From JAOPZW01 sp963806015 (GTDB lineage Bacteria > Actinomycetota > Thermoleophilia > Solirubrobacterales > Solirubrobacteraceae), in the NCBI GenBank assembly GCA_963806015.1, contig CAWDWM010000002.1:124001-188000 (forward strand): a stretch of DNA of 64,000 nt, read 5' to 3'. Shown here one piece after another: positions 53,813-62,488 of this stretch. The notes beneath the pieces were generated by a model. It did no database searches and was not told the DNA's origin. It was given only the letters and a program-made list of their open reading frames with translations. How positions within the stretch are numbered: position 1 is the first letter of the stretch; each line of letters begins with the position of its first letter. A program made the position numbers and the translations under genes.

Positions 53813-54672
53813 TGCGCTCCGGGCCGCGGGAACTGGGTGCCCACGAAGCGGTCCCACATGCCGTCCGTCATCAGCGCCCGCTGGCCGATGAGCACGCGCG
53901 CGCTGGGCGTCACGCGATAGCGGATCCGCGGCGACTTGGAGGTGATCGCGCGCTCGATCGCCTTGGCCACCGCCTTGGGCGGGCCACCGAGGTGGCGCGC
54001 GGCGCCCTTGGTGTAGACGTCCTGCGTCGCCTTGGCGACCATCGCGTTGAAGCCCCCGTACGGGCCCTCGGCCTCGGCGTCGCCGACGGCGGTCGCGGCC
54101 GCCTCGCCGAAGTTGGTGCGAATGAGCCCGGGCTGGACGATCGACACGCGGACCCCGAAGCCCTTGACCTCGAAGCGCAGCGCGTCGCTGATGGCCTCGA
54201 CCGCGTACTTGGTGGCGTGGTAGAAGCCGCCGCCCGGGAAGGTGAAGTTGGCGCCCATCGAGGAGACGTTGACGATCCGCCCCGCGCGCTGGGCGCGCAT
54301 CGCGGGAAGCACGAGCTGGCACATGCGCACGAGGCCGAAGACGTTGGTCTCGAACTGGCGGCGGACCACGTCGAGCGGCACGCTCTCGACCGCCCCCGAC
54401 TGGCTGTAGCCCGCGTTGTTGACCAGCGCCCCGACGGCCCCGTGCTCGGCCTCGACGGCGCTGACCGCCTCGGCCATCGAGGTCTCATCGGTGACGTCGA
54501 GCGCGAGCAGGCGACAGCCGCTGCGCTCGAGGTCGGCAATCGACTCGGGCCGCCGTGCGCTGGCGTAGACGGTGTGGCCGTGCTCGGCGAGGTGCTGCGC
54601 CGTGGCGCGGCCGATGCCCGACGAGCAGCCGGTGATGAGCACGGCGGTGGAAGGAGAGCTCTGCGAGGACAT
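53809..54672 (-). CDS. Short-chain dehydrogenase/reductase
   Basis: The 287-residue classical SDR has TGCSSGIG (14-21) in the cofactor loop, NNAGYSQSG, the catalytic Ser in VNVSSMGANF, YHATK for Tyr-Lys, and a long C-terminal extension (GGPPKAVAKAIERAITSKSP). The ASARRPE segment after strand 2 favours NADP. The substrate is unknown. It is the first gene of the SDR-GATase pair, 26 nt downstream of the ArsR-like regulator gene, so it is probably under that regulator's control. Confidence 0.9.
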   Translation of the reverse strand: MSSQSSPSTAVLITGCSSGIGRATAQHLAEHGHTVYASARRPESIADLERSGCRLLALDVTDETSMAEAVSAVEAEHGAVGALVNNAGYSQSGAVESVPLDVVRRQFETNVFGLVRMCQLVLPAMRAQRAGRIVNVSSMGANFTFPGGGFYHATKYAVEAISDALRFEVKGFGVRVSIVQPGLIRTNFGEAAATAVGDAEAEGPYGGFNAMVAKATQDVYTKGAARHLGGPPKAVAKAIERAITSKSPRIRYRVTPSARVLIGQRALMTDGMWDRFVGTQFPRPGAQ

Positions 54673-54698
54673 GGTGGGTGAACGATAAGGGCGCTCCG

Positions 54699-55670
54699 CT
54701 ACCCGGCTCCGACCAGGCCGTCGCCGGCGGGCGAGCGCAGGTAGAGCACGACCCGGCCCACCCGGTGACCGTGCACGAGCCCGGCCGCGCGCAGGATGCT
54801 CAGGTGCTGGGAGACCCCGCCGGCGGAGACGCCGAGCGCGCGCGCCAGATCGGTGGTCGAGCGCGGCCGGTCCAGCGCCATCAGGACCCCGGCCCGCAGC
54901 CTGCCCAGCAGCGCGCCCAGCGCGTCGGGCGGCGCCGCACGGCCTGGCTCCCACAGCGTGGCCGCGCCGCGTGCCGGATAGGCGATCGTCGGCTGCCACT
55001 TGGGATCGGTGATGAGCACGACGTCGGGCCACGCGAACGCGCTGGGGACGAAGAGCAGGCCGCGCTCCTCGAGGTCGACGTCCTGCTGTGCCGGCTTGTC
55101 GATGCTCAGGACGTTGTCGGCCCAGCTCACGGTCGGATCGACGTCGGCGAAGAGCCGCTCGGCGCCGCCGTCGGCCATCTGGCGGGCGCGATGCAGCACG
55201 TCGCCCTCGAGCAGCGCGCGCAGGCGCGGCCAGTGCGGGGCCAGCGCGCGGTCCCAGTAGGCGCGCAGCAGGTCGGCGACCGCCGCGACGCCGCCGGCGG
55301 GGTCCTCGACGAAGGCCTCGAGCACCGGTGGCAGCGACGGCTTGCGCCGGTAGCTGCGCTGGATCTCGGCCACGGCCTGCTCCGGCGGTGTCGCGGCCAC
55401 GACCGCCAGCTCGTCCTCGACCTCGACCAGGGGGCCGGTGGGCGGCGGCGAGAAGAAGTCGGGCGTGTAGACGCCGGCCGGCTCCAGCGCCCGCAGCAGC
55501 GAGAGGTCGAGGTCCGCTGTCAGCCGCCGGGCCTCGATCGCCCACGGCAGGTGCAGGGCCCCCCGGCTCGGGTCGTCGAGGACGCGCAGGCTGCGCCGCG
55601 CCTCGACCAGCGGCGAGATGGCGAAGCGGACGTTGGCCAGCGCGGCGGGCCCGAAGCGCAGGGTGATCAT
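54699..55670 (-). CDS. DUF5937/ArsR winged-helix regulator
   Basis: The 323-residue protein has an N-terminal DUF5937 domain (ITLRFGPAALANVRFAISPL onward) and a C-terminal ArsR-type winged helix (LMALDRPRSTTDLARALGVS, GGVSQHLSILRAAGLVHGHR, VGRVVLYLRSP). Such regulators are common in actinobacteria, next to SDR or efflux genes they control. No metal-binding cysteines are visible in the HTH. An AAATCTC-tcc-GAGTTT palindrome lies just upstream. It leads the regulator-SDR-GATase operon. Confidence 0.88.
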   Translation of the reverse strand: MITLRFGPAALANVRFAISPLVEARRSLRVLDDPSRGALHLPWAIEARRLTADLDLSLLRALEPAGVYTPDFFSPPPTGPLVEVEDELAVVAATPPEQAVAEIQRSYRRKPSLPPVLEAFVEDPAGGVAAVADLLRAYWDRALAPHWPRLRALLEGDVLHRARQMADGGAERLFADVDPTVSWADNVLSIDKPAQQDVDLEERGLLFVPSAFAWPDVVLITDPKWQPTIAYPARGAATLWEPGRAAPPDALGALLGRLRAGVLMALDRPRSTTDLARALGVSAGGVSQHLSILRAAGLVHGHRVGRVVLYLRSPAGDGLVGAG

Positions 55671-55682
55671 TCAGCTGAGTCT

Positions 55683-55698
55683 AAATCTCTCCGAGTTT
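55683..55698. promoter_or_regulatory. Palindrome upstream of the ArsR-type gene
   Basis: AAATCTC and GAGTTT flank a short spacer 12-28 nt upstream of the regulator start, giving an imperfect dyad of the size ArsR-family dimers bind. TCAGCTGA, an 8-bp palindrome, lies beside it at 55671-55678. An autoregulatory operator is inferred. Confidence 0.35.
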
Positions 55699-55724
55699 GC
55701 GGACCACGGCGCGAAGCTCTCGGC

Positions 55725-55901
55725 ATGCAACTTCACCCCTCACTCGCACGCCAGCTTTCACTCGCGCGACAGCACGACGCCGAGAGCGCGGCCGCCGTCG
55801 GCCGCCGCGTCGGCCGGGCGCTACACGCCCGTCGCGCGAAGACCGCCGGTCCGCGTTCAACGGCGCCCATCAGCGGCGTCCGGCAGCCGGCGCGGGCATG
55901 A
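55725..55901 (+). CDS. Small conserved-looking protein (58 aa)
   Basis: The ATG at 55725 gives 58 residues beginning MQLHPSLARQLSLARQHDAE, helical and rich in Arg and Ala. This LHPSLA... start resembles short actinobacterial proteins of unknown function that often sit upstream of other genes. Its stop overlaps the VOC gene start (ATGA at 55898-55901), supporting real translation and coupling. Confidence 0.5.
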   Translation: MQLHPSLARQLSLARQHDAESAAAVGRRVGRALHARRAKTAGPRSTAPISGVRQPARA

Positions 55902-56341
55902 CCGCACGACTCGTCGGGATCAATCACGTCGCCCTCGACGTCGGCGACGTCGAGGAGGCCCTCGCCTTCTACGGCCAGGTCTTCGAGCTGCACCTGCGCG
56001 GCCGCGAGGCAGGGATGGCCTTCATCGACGCGGGCGACCAGTTCATCGCCCTCTCCGAGCGCAGCGGTGACCAGGCCGGCGGCGATCGCCACTTCGGGCT
56101 CGTGGTCGACGACAAGGACGCCGTCCGCGCGGCGCTCGAAGCCGCCGGGGCCGAGATCGTCCCCAGCCGCGGGCTGGACTTCCGCGATCCGTGGGGCAAC
56201 CTCGTCCAGGTCGTCGACTACCGCGACATCCAGTTCACGAAGACGCCGGCGGTGCTGCGCGCGATGGGCCTCGAGGGCCTGAGCAAGGGCCCCGGCGCGC
56301 TGCGCGAGCTGCGCGCGAAGGGCATCGAGGTCCGCGGCTAG
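55898..56341 (+). CDS. VOC-family (glyoxalase/dioxygenase-fold) protein
   Basis: The 147-residue protein has two beta-alpha-beta-beta-beta units: GINHVALDVGDVEEALAFYG through FIALSE, then HFGLVVDDKDAVRAALEAAG through RDPWGNLVQVVDY. Metal-ligand positions His (INHVAL), Glu (ALSE), His (RHFGLV) are present. The C-terminal tail (KTPAVLRAMGLEGLSKGPGA) is an addition. Lactoylglutathione-lyase-like or thiol-resistance functions are possible. It is coupled to the upstream 58-residue gene. Confidence 0.85.
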   Translation: MTARLVGINHVALDVGDVEEALAFYGQVFELHLRGREAGMAFIDAGDQFIALSERSGDQAGGDRHFGLVVDDKDAVRAALEAAGAEIVPSRGLDFRDPWGNLVQVVDYRDIQFTKTPAVLRAMGLEGLSKGPGALRELRAKGIEVRG

Positions 56342-56430
56342 CGCTGCGCGCCGGCGGGTGGCGCGGACGGCGCTGCCGCGGGGCGCGGCACCGGCGTGAC
56401 CTTCGGATACATGAACTTGTGCGGGATCAT
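56338..56430 (-). CDS. Possible 30-residue peptide
   Basis: An ATG at 56430 gives MIPHKFMYPKVTPVPRPAAA followed by ten residues, ending in a stop that shares CTAG with the VOC gene stop. The upstream 60 nt is unusually AT-rich for this window. It may be a real micro-gene or part of an untranslated end of the MFS transcript. Confidence 0.25.
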   Translation of the reverse strand: MIPHKFMYPKVTPVPRPAAAPSAPPAGAQR

Positions 56431-56491
56431 CTTGATCAGTAGTCCTGTGAACGTCCGTTTCGATACAAAGACGTTCCGGCGGGCGCTTTCC

Positions 56492-57823
56492 TTACGCGCG
56501 CACGTCAGTGACGTTCGGCACAGAGGCGTCGTCACCTGCCGGGTGCGCGCGGCTGTCGTAGCCCCAGAACCGCGGTAGCGCGACGGCGAGCACGGCCGTG
56601 CCGGCCACGCACGCGACGCCGCCGGTGATCACGGACGCGCGAACGCCGGCCAGCGCGGCGAGCAGGCCGGCCTCGGCGTCGCCGAGCAGCGGCCCCGAGG
56701 ACCACGAGATCATCTCCACGCCGGCCAGGCGACCGCGCAGGTGGTCGGGGATCGTCTCGTTCCACATCGCCGAGCGGAAGATGCCGCTGATCGAGTCCAT
56801 CGCGCCGGCCACGACGAGGCATCCGACGGCCACCCACAGCGTGTTGGCGAGCCCGAAGGCGATGATTCCCAGCCCCCACGCCCCGGCCCCGAAGACGACC
56901 GCGCGGCCGTGGCGATGCACGCGCGCGGTCCAGCCGCTGGTGAGCGTCACCACGATCGAGCCCGCCGACGGCGCGGCGTAGAGCAGCCCCAGGATCTCGG
57001 GCCCGCCGTAGCCCTTGGCGATGGCCGGGAACAGCGCCATGGGCATGCCGAAGAACATGGCGTTCATGTCGACCAGGTAGGTGCCGATGAGGTCCTGGCG
57101 CGAGACGGCATAGCGCAGGCCCTCGACGATGGTGCGCAGCGACGGGGCCTCGGCGTCGGGCGCCGGCGGGGGCGTGCGCATCGCGTTGAGCACGACCAGC
57201 GAGCCCGCGAAGCTCACCACGTCGATCCCGTAGGTGACGGTCAACCCGGCGGCCGCGATCACCACGCCGGCGAGCGCCGGACCGGCGAGGGCCGCCATGT
57301 TGTGGAAGCTGAACTGCAGCGCCGAGGCGGCCTTGAGCTCGTCGCGCTCCACCAGCCGCGGCACGAGCGCGTCGAGCGGCGGGCGGCGCACGGCGGTGAA
57401 GGCGGCCATCAGCGCCGCGCACACGTAGAGCACCCACAGCTGCGGGTCCGGGAGGGCCGCGTTGACGAGCAGCGCTCCGGCGGCGATCGCGGCGCCGACC
57501 TCGGCGATCTGCACCAGGCGGCGGCGGTCGAAGGCGTCGGCCAGCGCCCCACCCACAAGGGCCAGCACGAGGATCGGCGCGAACTCCGCCACGCCGAGCA
57601 GCCCGACCGCCAGCGAGGACCCCGTCAGCTCGTAGGCCTGGAACGGCACGGCGACGAAGGTGACCATCGAGCCGGCCTCCGAGACGGTCTGGCCGAGGAC
57701 GAGCAGGCCGAACTCGCGCCGGCGGCGCAGCAGGCCGAGGTCCACGGCGACCGCCCCCAGCGCCCGGCGCCAGACCGACGCGGTCTGGGGCGTCTCCGGA
57801 ACCTCCGCGCTCACCGCAGGCAT
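56492..57823 (-). CDS. MFS exporter (EntS-like)
   Basis: The 443-residue MFS_3-type carrier has FGLLVLGQTVSEAGSMVTFV in helix 1, the loop GGALADAFDRRRLVQIAEVG and twelve predicted helices in two halves separated by a loop with EAPSLRTIVEGLRYA. It resembles enterobactin/multidrug exporters. It is divergent from the S51-like peptidase gene 14 nt away, so the two share a very short promoter region. The substrate is unknown. Confidence 0.88.
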   Translation of the reverse strand: MPAVSAEVPETPQTASVWRRALGAVAVDLGLLRRRREFGLLVLGQTVSEAGSMVTFVAVPFQAYELTGSSLAVGLLGVAEFAPILVLALVGGALADAFDRRRLVQIAEVGAAIAAGALLVNAALPDPQLWVLYVCAALMAAFTAVRRPPLDALVPRLVERDELKAASALQFSFHNMAALAGPALAGVVIAAAGLTVTYGIDVVSFAGSLVVLNAMRTPPPAPDAEAPSLRTIVEGLRYAVSRQDLIGTYLVDMNAMFFGMPMALFPAIAKGYGGPEILGLLYAAPSAGSIVVTLTSGWTARVHRHGRAVVFGAGAWGLGIIAFGLANTLWVAVGCLVVAGAMDSISGIFRSAMWNETIPDHLRGRLAGVEMISWSSGPLLGDAEAGLLAALAGVRASVITGGVACVAGTAVLAVALPRFWGYDSRAHPAGDDASVPNVTDVRA

Positions 57824-57837
57824 CCTAGGATCCGCGG

Positions 57838-58482
57838 ATGGCCCCGGTCTTCCTCATCGGCGGCGGGCGCGACGACGCCCAGGTGCGAGCCTCCCACGCG
57901 CCGTTCGTCGCCGCCTGCGGCGGCGGCCCGATCGTCGCCTTCGCACTCGAGGACCCCGAGCGCTGGGTGCAGGCGCTGCGCCTCGCCGGGGCCACCGAGG
58001 TGCGCTGCCTGCTGGAGCCGCCCTCCGCCGACGACCTGGCCGGGGCCGCCGGCGTCTTCGTCGGCGGCGGCGCGACGCCGGGCTACCAGGAGGCGCTGGC
58101 CGGCTGGCGGGCGCCCGCCGACCTTCCCTTCGCGGGCTTCTCCGCCGGCGCGGCGATCGCCGCGGCGCGCGCGATCGTCGGCGGCTGGCGGCTGGGCGGG
58201 CGCGACGCGTGCGCCGAGGAGGCGGGCGAGGACCTCGAGCAGCTCGCGGTCCGTGACGGGCTGGGCCTCGTGCCCTTCGCCGTCGACGTGCACGCGACGC
58301 AGTGGGGCACGCTGACGCGGCTCGTCCACGCGGTGGGCGCGGGCCTCGTCGAGGAGGGCTGGGCGATCGACGAGGGCACCGTGCTCGTCGCCGACGAGGG
58401 CACCGTGCGCGTGGAGGGTCTGGGCAGCGCGTACCGGGTCGCGCCGCGCGACGGCGGGGTCGCGGTTAGCGTGCAGCCCTGA
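57838..58482 (+). CDS. Peptidase S51/cyanophycinase-like protein
   Basis: The 214-residue protein has the class I GATase-like fold of S51 peptidases: VFLIGGGRDDAQVRASH, VFVGGGATPGYQEAL and the nucleophile elbow PFAGFSAGAAIAA, with Ser in place of the Cys of amidotransferases. A dipeptidase E or cyanophycinase-like role is likely; no cyanophycin genes are nearby. Its TGA overlaps the ATG of the alcohol dehydrogenase gene (TGATG), so the two are coupled. Confidence 0.82.
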   Translation: MAPVFLIGGGRDDAQVRASHAPFVAACGGGPIVAFALEDPERWVQALRLAGATEVRCLLEPPSADDLAGAAGVFVGGGATPGYQEALAGWRAPADLPFAGFSAGAAIAAARAIVGGWRLGGRDACAEEAGEDLEQLAVRDGLGLVPFAVDVHATQWGTLTRLVHAVGAGLVEEGWAIDEGTVLVADEGTVRVEGLGSAYRVAPRDGGVAVSVQP

Positions 58483-59510
58483 TGCACGCGGTCACCTTCC
58501 AGGCGCCGGGCGAAGTGCGCGTCGACGAGCGCCCTGATCCCGAGCTGCAGGCTCCCGACGACGCGATCGTCCGCGTGGAGGCCACCGGCGTGTGCGGCAG
58601 CGACCTGCACATCTTCCACGGGCGCGTCGCCATCGAGCCCGGCTTCACCATCGGCCACGAGTACGTCGGCACCGTCGTGGCCGCCGGCGAGGCGGTGACC
58701 TCGGTCGCGGTCGGCGACCGCGTCCTGGGCTGCTTCCAGGTCGCGTGCGCGATCTGCCGCGCGTGCCGCGCGGGCAACTTCCACAAGTGCGAGCGCTCGC
58801 GGACCTTCGGTCACGGGGCCGCCCTGGGCGGCCTTCAGGGCACGCAGGCCGAGCAGGCGCTCGTGCCCCACGCCAACCTCACCCTGCGCCGCGTCCCGGA
58901 CGGGATGCCCAGCGACGTCGCGCTCTTCGCCGGCGACGTGATGGGCACCGGCTTCCACGCGGCCGTGCCCGTGCGCCCGGGCGACAGCGTCGCGGTCCTC
59001 GGCCTCGGGCCCGTGGGCCTGTGTGCCGTGCAGGCTGCGCGCGCCGCGGGCGCCGCCCACGTCATCGCCGTCGACGCCGTCGAAGCGCGGCTCGACGTCG
59101 CGAGCAGCTTCGGCGCGGCCCCCGTGCACCTCACCGAGGACGACCCGCGCGCGGCGGTCAAGGCCGTCACCGACGGGCGCGGGGTCGACGTGGCCATCGA
59201 CGCCGTCGGCGACCCACGGGCGCTCGACCTCGCCATCCGCGTGGCCGCCAACTGCGGCACCGTGAGCGTCGTCGGGGTCTACGCCGAGCGCGCCGAGGTG
59301 CACATGGGGCTCGTGTGGATCAAGGCGCTGAGGCTGCACACCGGCCAGGCGAACGTGATCGGCCACCTCGATCGGGTGCTGGCGCTCATGAGCGCCGGCG
59401 TGCTCGACCCGCGGCCGCTCGTCACCCACCACATGAGCCTCGCCGAGGCGCCCGCCGCCTACGAGCTCTACGACCAGCGCGAGGCCCTCAAGATCGTCCT
59501 CCAACCCTAG
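58482..59510 (+). CDS. Zinc-dependent alcohol dehydrogenase (MDR family)
   Basis: The 342-residue medium-chain dehydrogenase has the catalytic zinc ligands in TGVCGSDLH and GHEYVG, the structural-zinc cysteines in ACAICRACRAGNFHKC, and the NAD-binding loop VAVLGLGPVGLCAVQ. The residue after strand 2 is an Asp (AVDAVEARLDVA), favouring NAD. The HGAALGGLQGTQAEQALVP segment is like that of glutathione-independent formaldehyde or threonine-type dehydrogenases. The substrate is unknown. A strong hairpin follows 59 nt after the stop. Confidence 0.92.
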   Translation: MHAVTFQAPGEVRVDERPDPELQAPDDAIVRVEATGVCGSDLHIFHGRVAIEPGFTIGHEYVGTVVAAGEAVTSVAVGDRVLGCFQVACAICRACRAGNFHKCERSRTFGHGAALGGLQGTQAEQALVPHANLTLRRVPDGMPSDVALFAGDVMGTGFHAAVPVRPGDSVAVLGLGPVGLCAVQAARAAGAAHVIAVDAVEARLDVASSFGAAPVHLTEDDPRAAVKAVTDGRGVDVAIDAVGDPRALDLAIRVAANCGTVSVVGVYAERAEVHMGLVWIKALRLHTGQANVIGHLDRVLALMSAGVLDPRPLVTHHMSLAEAPAAYELYDQREALKIVLQP

Positions 59511-59569
59511 ATGACCGGTTCCACGACCCCCGCACCCGCCTGCACGCGCTCCGCGGCGCCGGATCGCCA

Positions 59570-59615
59570 CGGCCCGAAGGGGCCCGTGCACCCAGCACTG
59601 TTCCCCTTCGGGCCG
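59570..59615 (+). terminator. 13-bp hairpin after the alcohol dehydrogenase gene
   Basis: CGGCCCGAAGGGG and its exact complement flank a 20-nt loop that itself contains GTGC-ACCCA-GCAC, giving a long two-part hairpin between the alcohol dehydrogenase stop (59510) and the hydrolase start (59678). There is no T-tract. A factor-assisted terminator or mRNA-stabilising structure is likely. Confidence 0.6.
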
Positions 59616-59677
59616 CGGCGCCCGGCATCCACGGCCCGCGCACATGCGGGCACGGCGGCCGCGGAACCGATCATCTA

Positions 59678-60532
59678 GTGGAGCTCCCCCAGCTCGACGG
59701 CGTCACGCACCGCACGGTCGTGGCGCGCGGGCTGCGCTTCCACGTGGCCGAGGCGGGCGCGGGCGAGCCGATCGTGCTCCTCCACGGTTGGCCGCAGCAC
59801 TGGTGGATCTGGCGCCACCTGGTGGCGCTGCTCGCGCCGCACGCGCGGCTGGTCATGATCGACCTGCGCGGCTTCGGCTGGTCCGACGCCCCTCCGGGCG
59901 GCTACGACAAGCAGACGATGGCCGACGACGTTCTCGCCGTCCTCGACGCGCTCGGATTGCGGCGCGTGTGCCTCGTCGGCCACGACTGGGGTGCCTGGAT
60001 CGGCTTCCTGGGGTGCGTGGCCGCGCCCGAGCGCTTCGCCGCGTTCCTGGCGCTGGGGGCTCCGCGCCCGCTCGGCAGGCCGGCGCCCCGCCAGCTGCTG
60101 CAGGTCTGGCGCTTCGCCTACCAGGTGGTCCTCTCCGCGCCGCTGCTCGGCCGGCGGCTCATCGCCGACGAGCGCTTCACGGCGCGATTGATCAAAGCGA
60201 TCGCCGTGCGCCACGACGCGTGGAACGCCGACGACGTGCGGGCGTTCACCGCGGTGCTGAGCCAGCCGCAGCGCGCGCGGGCGAGCGTGCTGCTCTATCG
60301 CACCTTCCTCCTGCGCGAGGTCGGGCGCACCCCGCGCGGGCACCTGGCGATGCCGACGCGGGTCATGATCGGCGCCGGCGATCCCGCCATCCGTCCATTC
60401 CTGCTGGACGGCGCCGACCGCGAGGCCGACGATCTCGCCGTCGAGATCGTCCCTGATTGCGGGCATTTCGTGCCCGAGGAGCGCCCGGCACTCGTGGCCG
60501 AACGCGCGCGGGCCCTGTTCGGGCTCCATTGA
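59678..60532 (+). CDS. Epoxide-hydrolase-type alpha/beta hydrolase
   Basis: The 284-residue hydrolase has the oxyanion motif HGWPQ (36-40), the nucleophile Asp103 in LVGHDWGAW, and the catalytic His in PDCGHFVPEE. An Asp nucleophile within HDWG places it with epoxide hydrolases and haloalkane dehalogenases and excludes serine esterases. GTG 59678 is the best start, as the family N-terminus follows; no strong ribosome site is seen. Confidence 0.88.
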   Translation: MELPQLDGVTHRTVVARGLRFHVAEAGAGEPIVLLHGWPQHWWIWRHLVALLAPHARLVMIDLRGFGWSDAPPGGYDKQTMADDVLAVLDALGLRRVCLVGHDWGAWIGFLGCVAAPERFAAFLALGAPRPLGRPAPRQLLQVWRFAYQVVLSAPLLGRRLIADERFTARLIKAIAVRHDAWNADDVRAFTAVLSQPQRARASVLLYRTFLLREVGRTPRGHLAMPTRVMIGAGDPAIRPFLLDGADREADDLAVEIVPDCGHFVPEERPALVAERARALFGLH

Positions 60533-60629
60533 GCCGGAAACTCGCACATGCGTCCAAACGGGCTGCGACGAGCGGCCGTACGGGCCGACCAACGGGGGGT
60601 GGCGCGCTCCGGGCGTCGCGACGACGCCC

Positions 60630-61382
60630 ATGGCCTCCTCCTTCTCCCGCTACCTCGTCGGTGCCCTGCTCGCATTCGCGCTGCTGCCGGCCGCTGCGCA
60701 TGCGGCCACGCCCACCGCGGTGCCGGCCAGCGATGCGCTGACGACCACCGCGCACGCCCTTGCCGTGGCGCGCTGGGGCGTCGACCCCTGCGGCGGCCAG
60801 GTGACCGTGACCTGGGCGCACATGGGCGGCGGGATCAACGCCCGCTCGCAGTGGATGAGCGTCGACGTGCACGACCCGTCGACCTACAGCCAGTGCTCCA
60901 TCACCTACAACCTCGACATCGACTGGGACTGGCCCAAGCTGTGCACCGTCATCGAGCACGAGCTCGGCCACCTCGCCGGCCACGAGCACGTCGGCGACCC
61001 GCACAACGTGATGTCGCCCTACTACGTCTTCCCCACCCCCGAGTGCACCACGGGACAGCCGGGCGTCCAGCCGGCACCGGCGCCCGTCGCCACCCCGCAG
61101 GTCCCCGGAGCCAAGACGTCAGCCGTCGCGACGTCCAAGCGCAAGGTGGTCAAGCGCAAGGTCGTCAAGCGTAAGGCGGCCAAGCACAAGCGGGTCAAGC
61201 GCAACGCCGTCAGGCACAAGGCGGTCAAGCGCCGGGTCGGCACGCGCCAGGGCACGGCCAAGAACGCAGCTCACACCGGCTCGAGCGCCCAGTTCCAGAT
61301 GATCGGGACGCCGACGTTGACCGTCGTGGACCCCATCAGGCTGTTCGAGGGCGACGTCTTCGCGCTCTCCGTGTTCAGGTAG
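60630..61382 (+). CDS. Secreted matrixin-like metalloprotease with Lys/Arg-rich tail
   Basis: The 250-residue exported protein has a signal peptide (1-25, ending AHA) and a small metzincin domain with the zinc motif HELGHLAGHEH at 110-120 and a Met-turn in NVMSPYY. Paired cysteines (54, 89, 105, 139) may stabilise it. After residue 165 comes a strongly basic repeat tail (KRKVVKRKVVKRKAAKHKRV type), then about 40 residues whose DNA overlaps the 3' end of the convergent secreted-protein gene by 112 nt. The tail may bind acidic wall polymers or DNA. The native stop could be earlier if a base is missing near 61260. Confidence 0.8.
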   Translation: MASSFSRYLVGALLAFALLPAAAHAATPTAVPASDALTTTAHALAVARWGVDPCGGQVTVTWAHMGGGINARSQWMSVDVHDPSTYSQCSITYNLDIDWDWPKLCTVIEHELGHLAGHEHVGDPHNVMSPYYVFPTPECTTGQPGVQPAPAPVATPQVPGAKTSAVATSKRKVVKRKVVKRKAAKHKRVKRNAVRHKAVKRRVGTRQGTAKNAAHTGSSAQFQMIGTPTLTVVDPIRLFEGDVFALSVFR

Positions 61383-62441
61383 ACGCGGCCCGACAGCGGA
61401 TAGACCGCGCCGGTGCATCCGGCCGCCCTGTTCGAGAGGTAGGGCAGGTCGGTCCCGTCCGGGAACGACGCCGACAGGGTGTACGCGCGCTCGTCGACGT
61501 CCTGCTGCAGCGTCGCGAACTCACCGAGGTTGGCGACCAGCGGGTAGTCCCCCGCGCCGTGGATCGTGCACTCGCCGTCGACGCCGTCGAGCGTCACGTG
61601 CAGCGAGCCCTCCTGGACGACGTAGGTCGCGTACGTGCCCGGCGGCGCGCCGGCGCCGCCCGGCCCGTAGCCGTTGAGCTTCAGCCGCACCGTGCCCGCC
61701 CATCGCAGCATCTGCTCCTGGATGCCGAACGAGCCCTGGAGCGTGCCGGCGTAGGCCTTCGGCGGCGGCTCGCCGCAGATCAGCCTGACGAGATCGGGGG
61801 TGATCTTGCGCTCGAGCGCGAAGAACCCCTGGGTCCCGTGGTGGGTGACCGAGCGCGACCTGCCGCTGACCACGTCGGTCACCGTGCTGGTGATGGTCAG
61901 GTTTTCGCGGTGCCCGAGATCGTGCCCGTCACGTCCTTGTTGTGGGCGATGATCTTGTCGAACTCGATCCGCGTGGCCGGATCGACCATCGAGCTCTGCT
62001 GAAGCGCGTGCTCGGCGAGGATGACGTCGAAGCGCCAGCGCTCGACGAGCTTGCCGTTGCACTTGGCCTTGAGCGGTGCCAGGAGATCGGTGGTCAGCAT
62101 GTCCGGCAGGCCGTTGCCCAGCGCCTGGAACTGTGGGTCGGCCACCGTGACCTTGTAGGTCCTCAGGGCGACGGCGGGGTAGTCGACGTTCACCATGGCC
62201 GCGCGGGCCGTCGGCGGGAAGCCGGGATCTTGGGGATCGTCGGCAGCCCCGGCGACTTCTTCTTGCGCGGCTTCAGGGACAGGCGCACGGTCTTGCGGGC
62301 GCCCTGCTTGACTTTCACGGTGCCGACGGTGCGGTCCACGCCGCCCTTGCCGCGGAAGGGCGAGGTGGTGCCGAGCAGGAAGTACGCGCCGCCCGGGACC
62401 GTGAGCCTGAGGCGCCCACCGCTGACGCGGTCGGCGGCCAC
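61271..62441 (-). pseudogene. Secreted-type protein of unknown function, two apparent -1 frameshifts
   Basis: Three successive minus-strand frames join into one protein of about 389 residues. Part 1 (GTG 62441 to about 62222) has GGRLRLTVPGGAYFLLGTT and a basic KPRKKKSPG run. Part 2 (to about 61906) has AMVNVDYPAVALRTYKVTV, LAPLKAKCNGKLVERWRFDV and DVTGTISGTA. Part 3 has ENLTITSTVTDVVSGRSR, ERKITPDLVRLICG and ends NVGVPIIWNWALEPV. Each switch is repaired by adding one base (GCTTC to GCCTTC; GCGAAAAC to GCGGAAAAC). It looks like a beta-rich extracellular protein, but no signal peptide is visible at the called start. No family is recognised. Confidence 0.6.
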
Positions 62442-62488
62442 GATCGCGAGGGCTTACTCCTTCAGGATGTAGGTTCGGGCCCGGCGGG

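Noticed and set aside
59511..59678. A 55-residue frame between the alcohol dehydrogenase and the hydrolase
   Set aside because: Its sequence is dictated by the 13-bp hairpin arms, it has no ribosome site and its composition is not protein-like.
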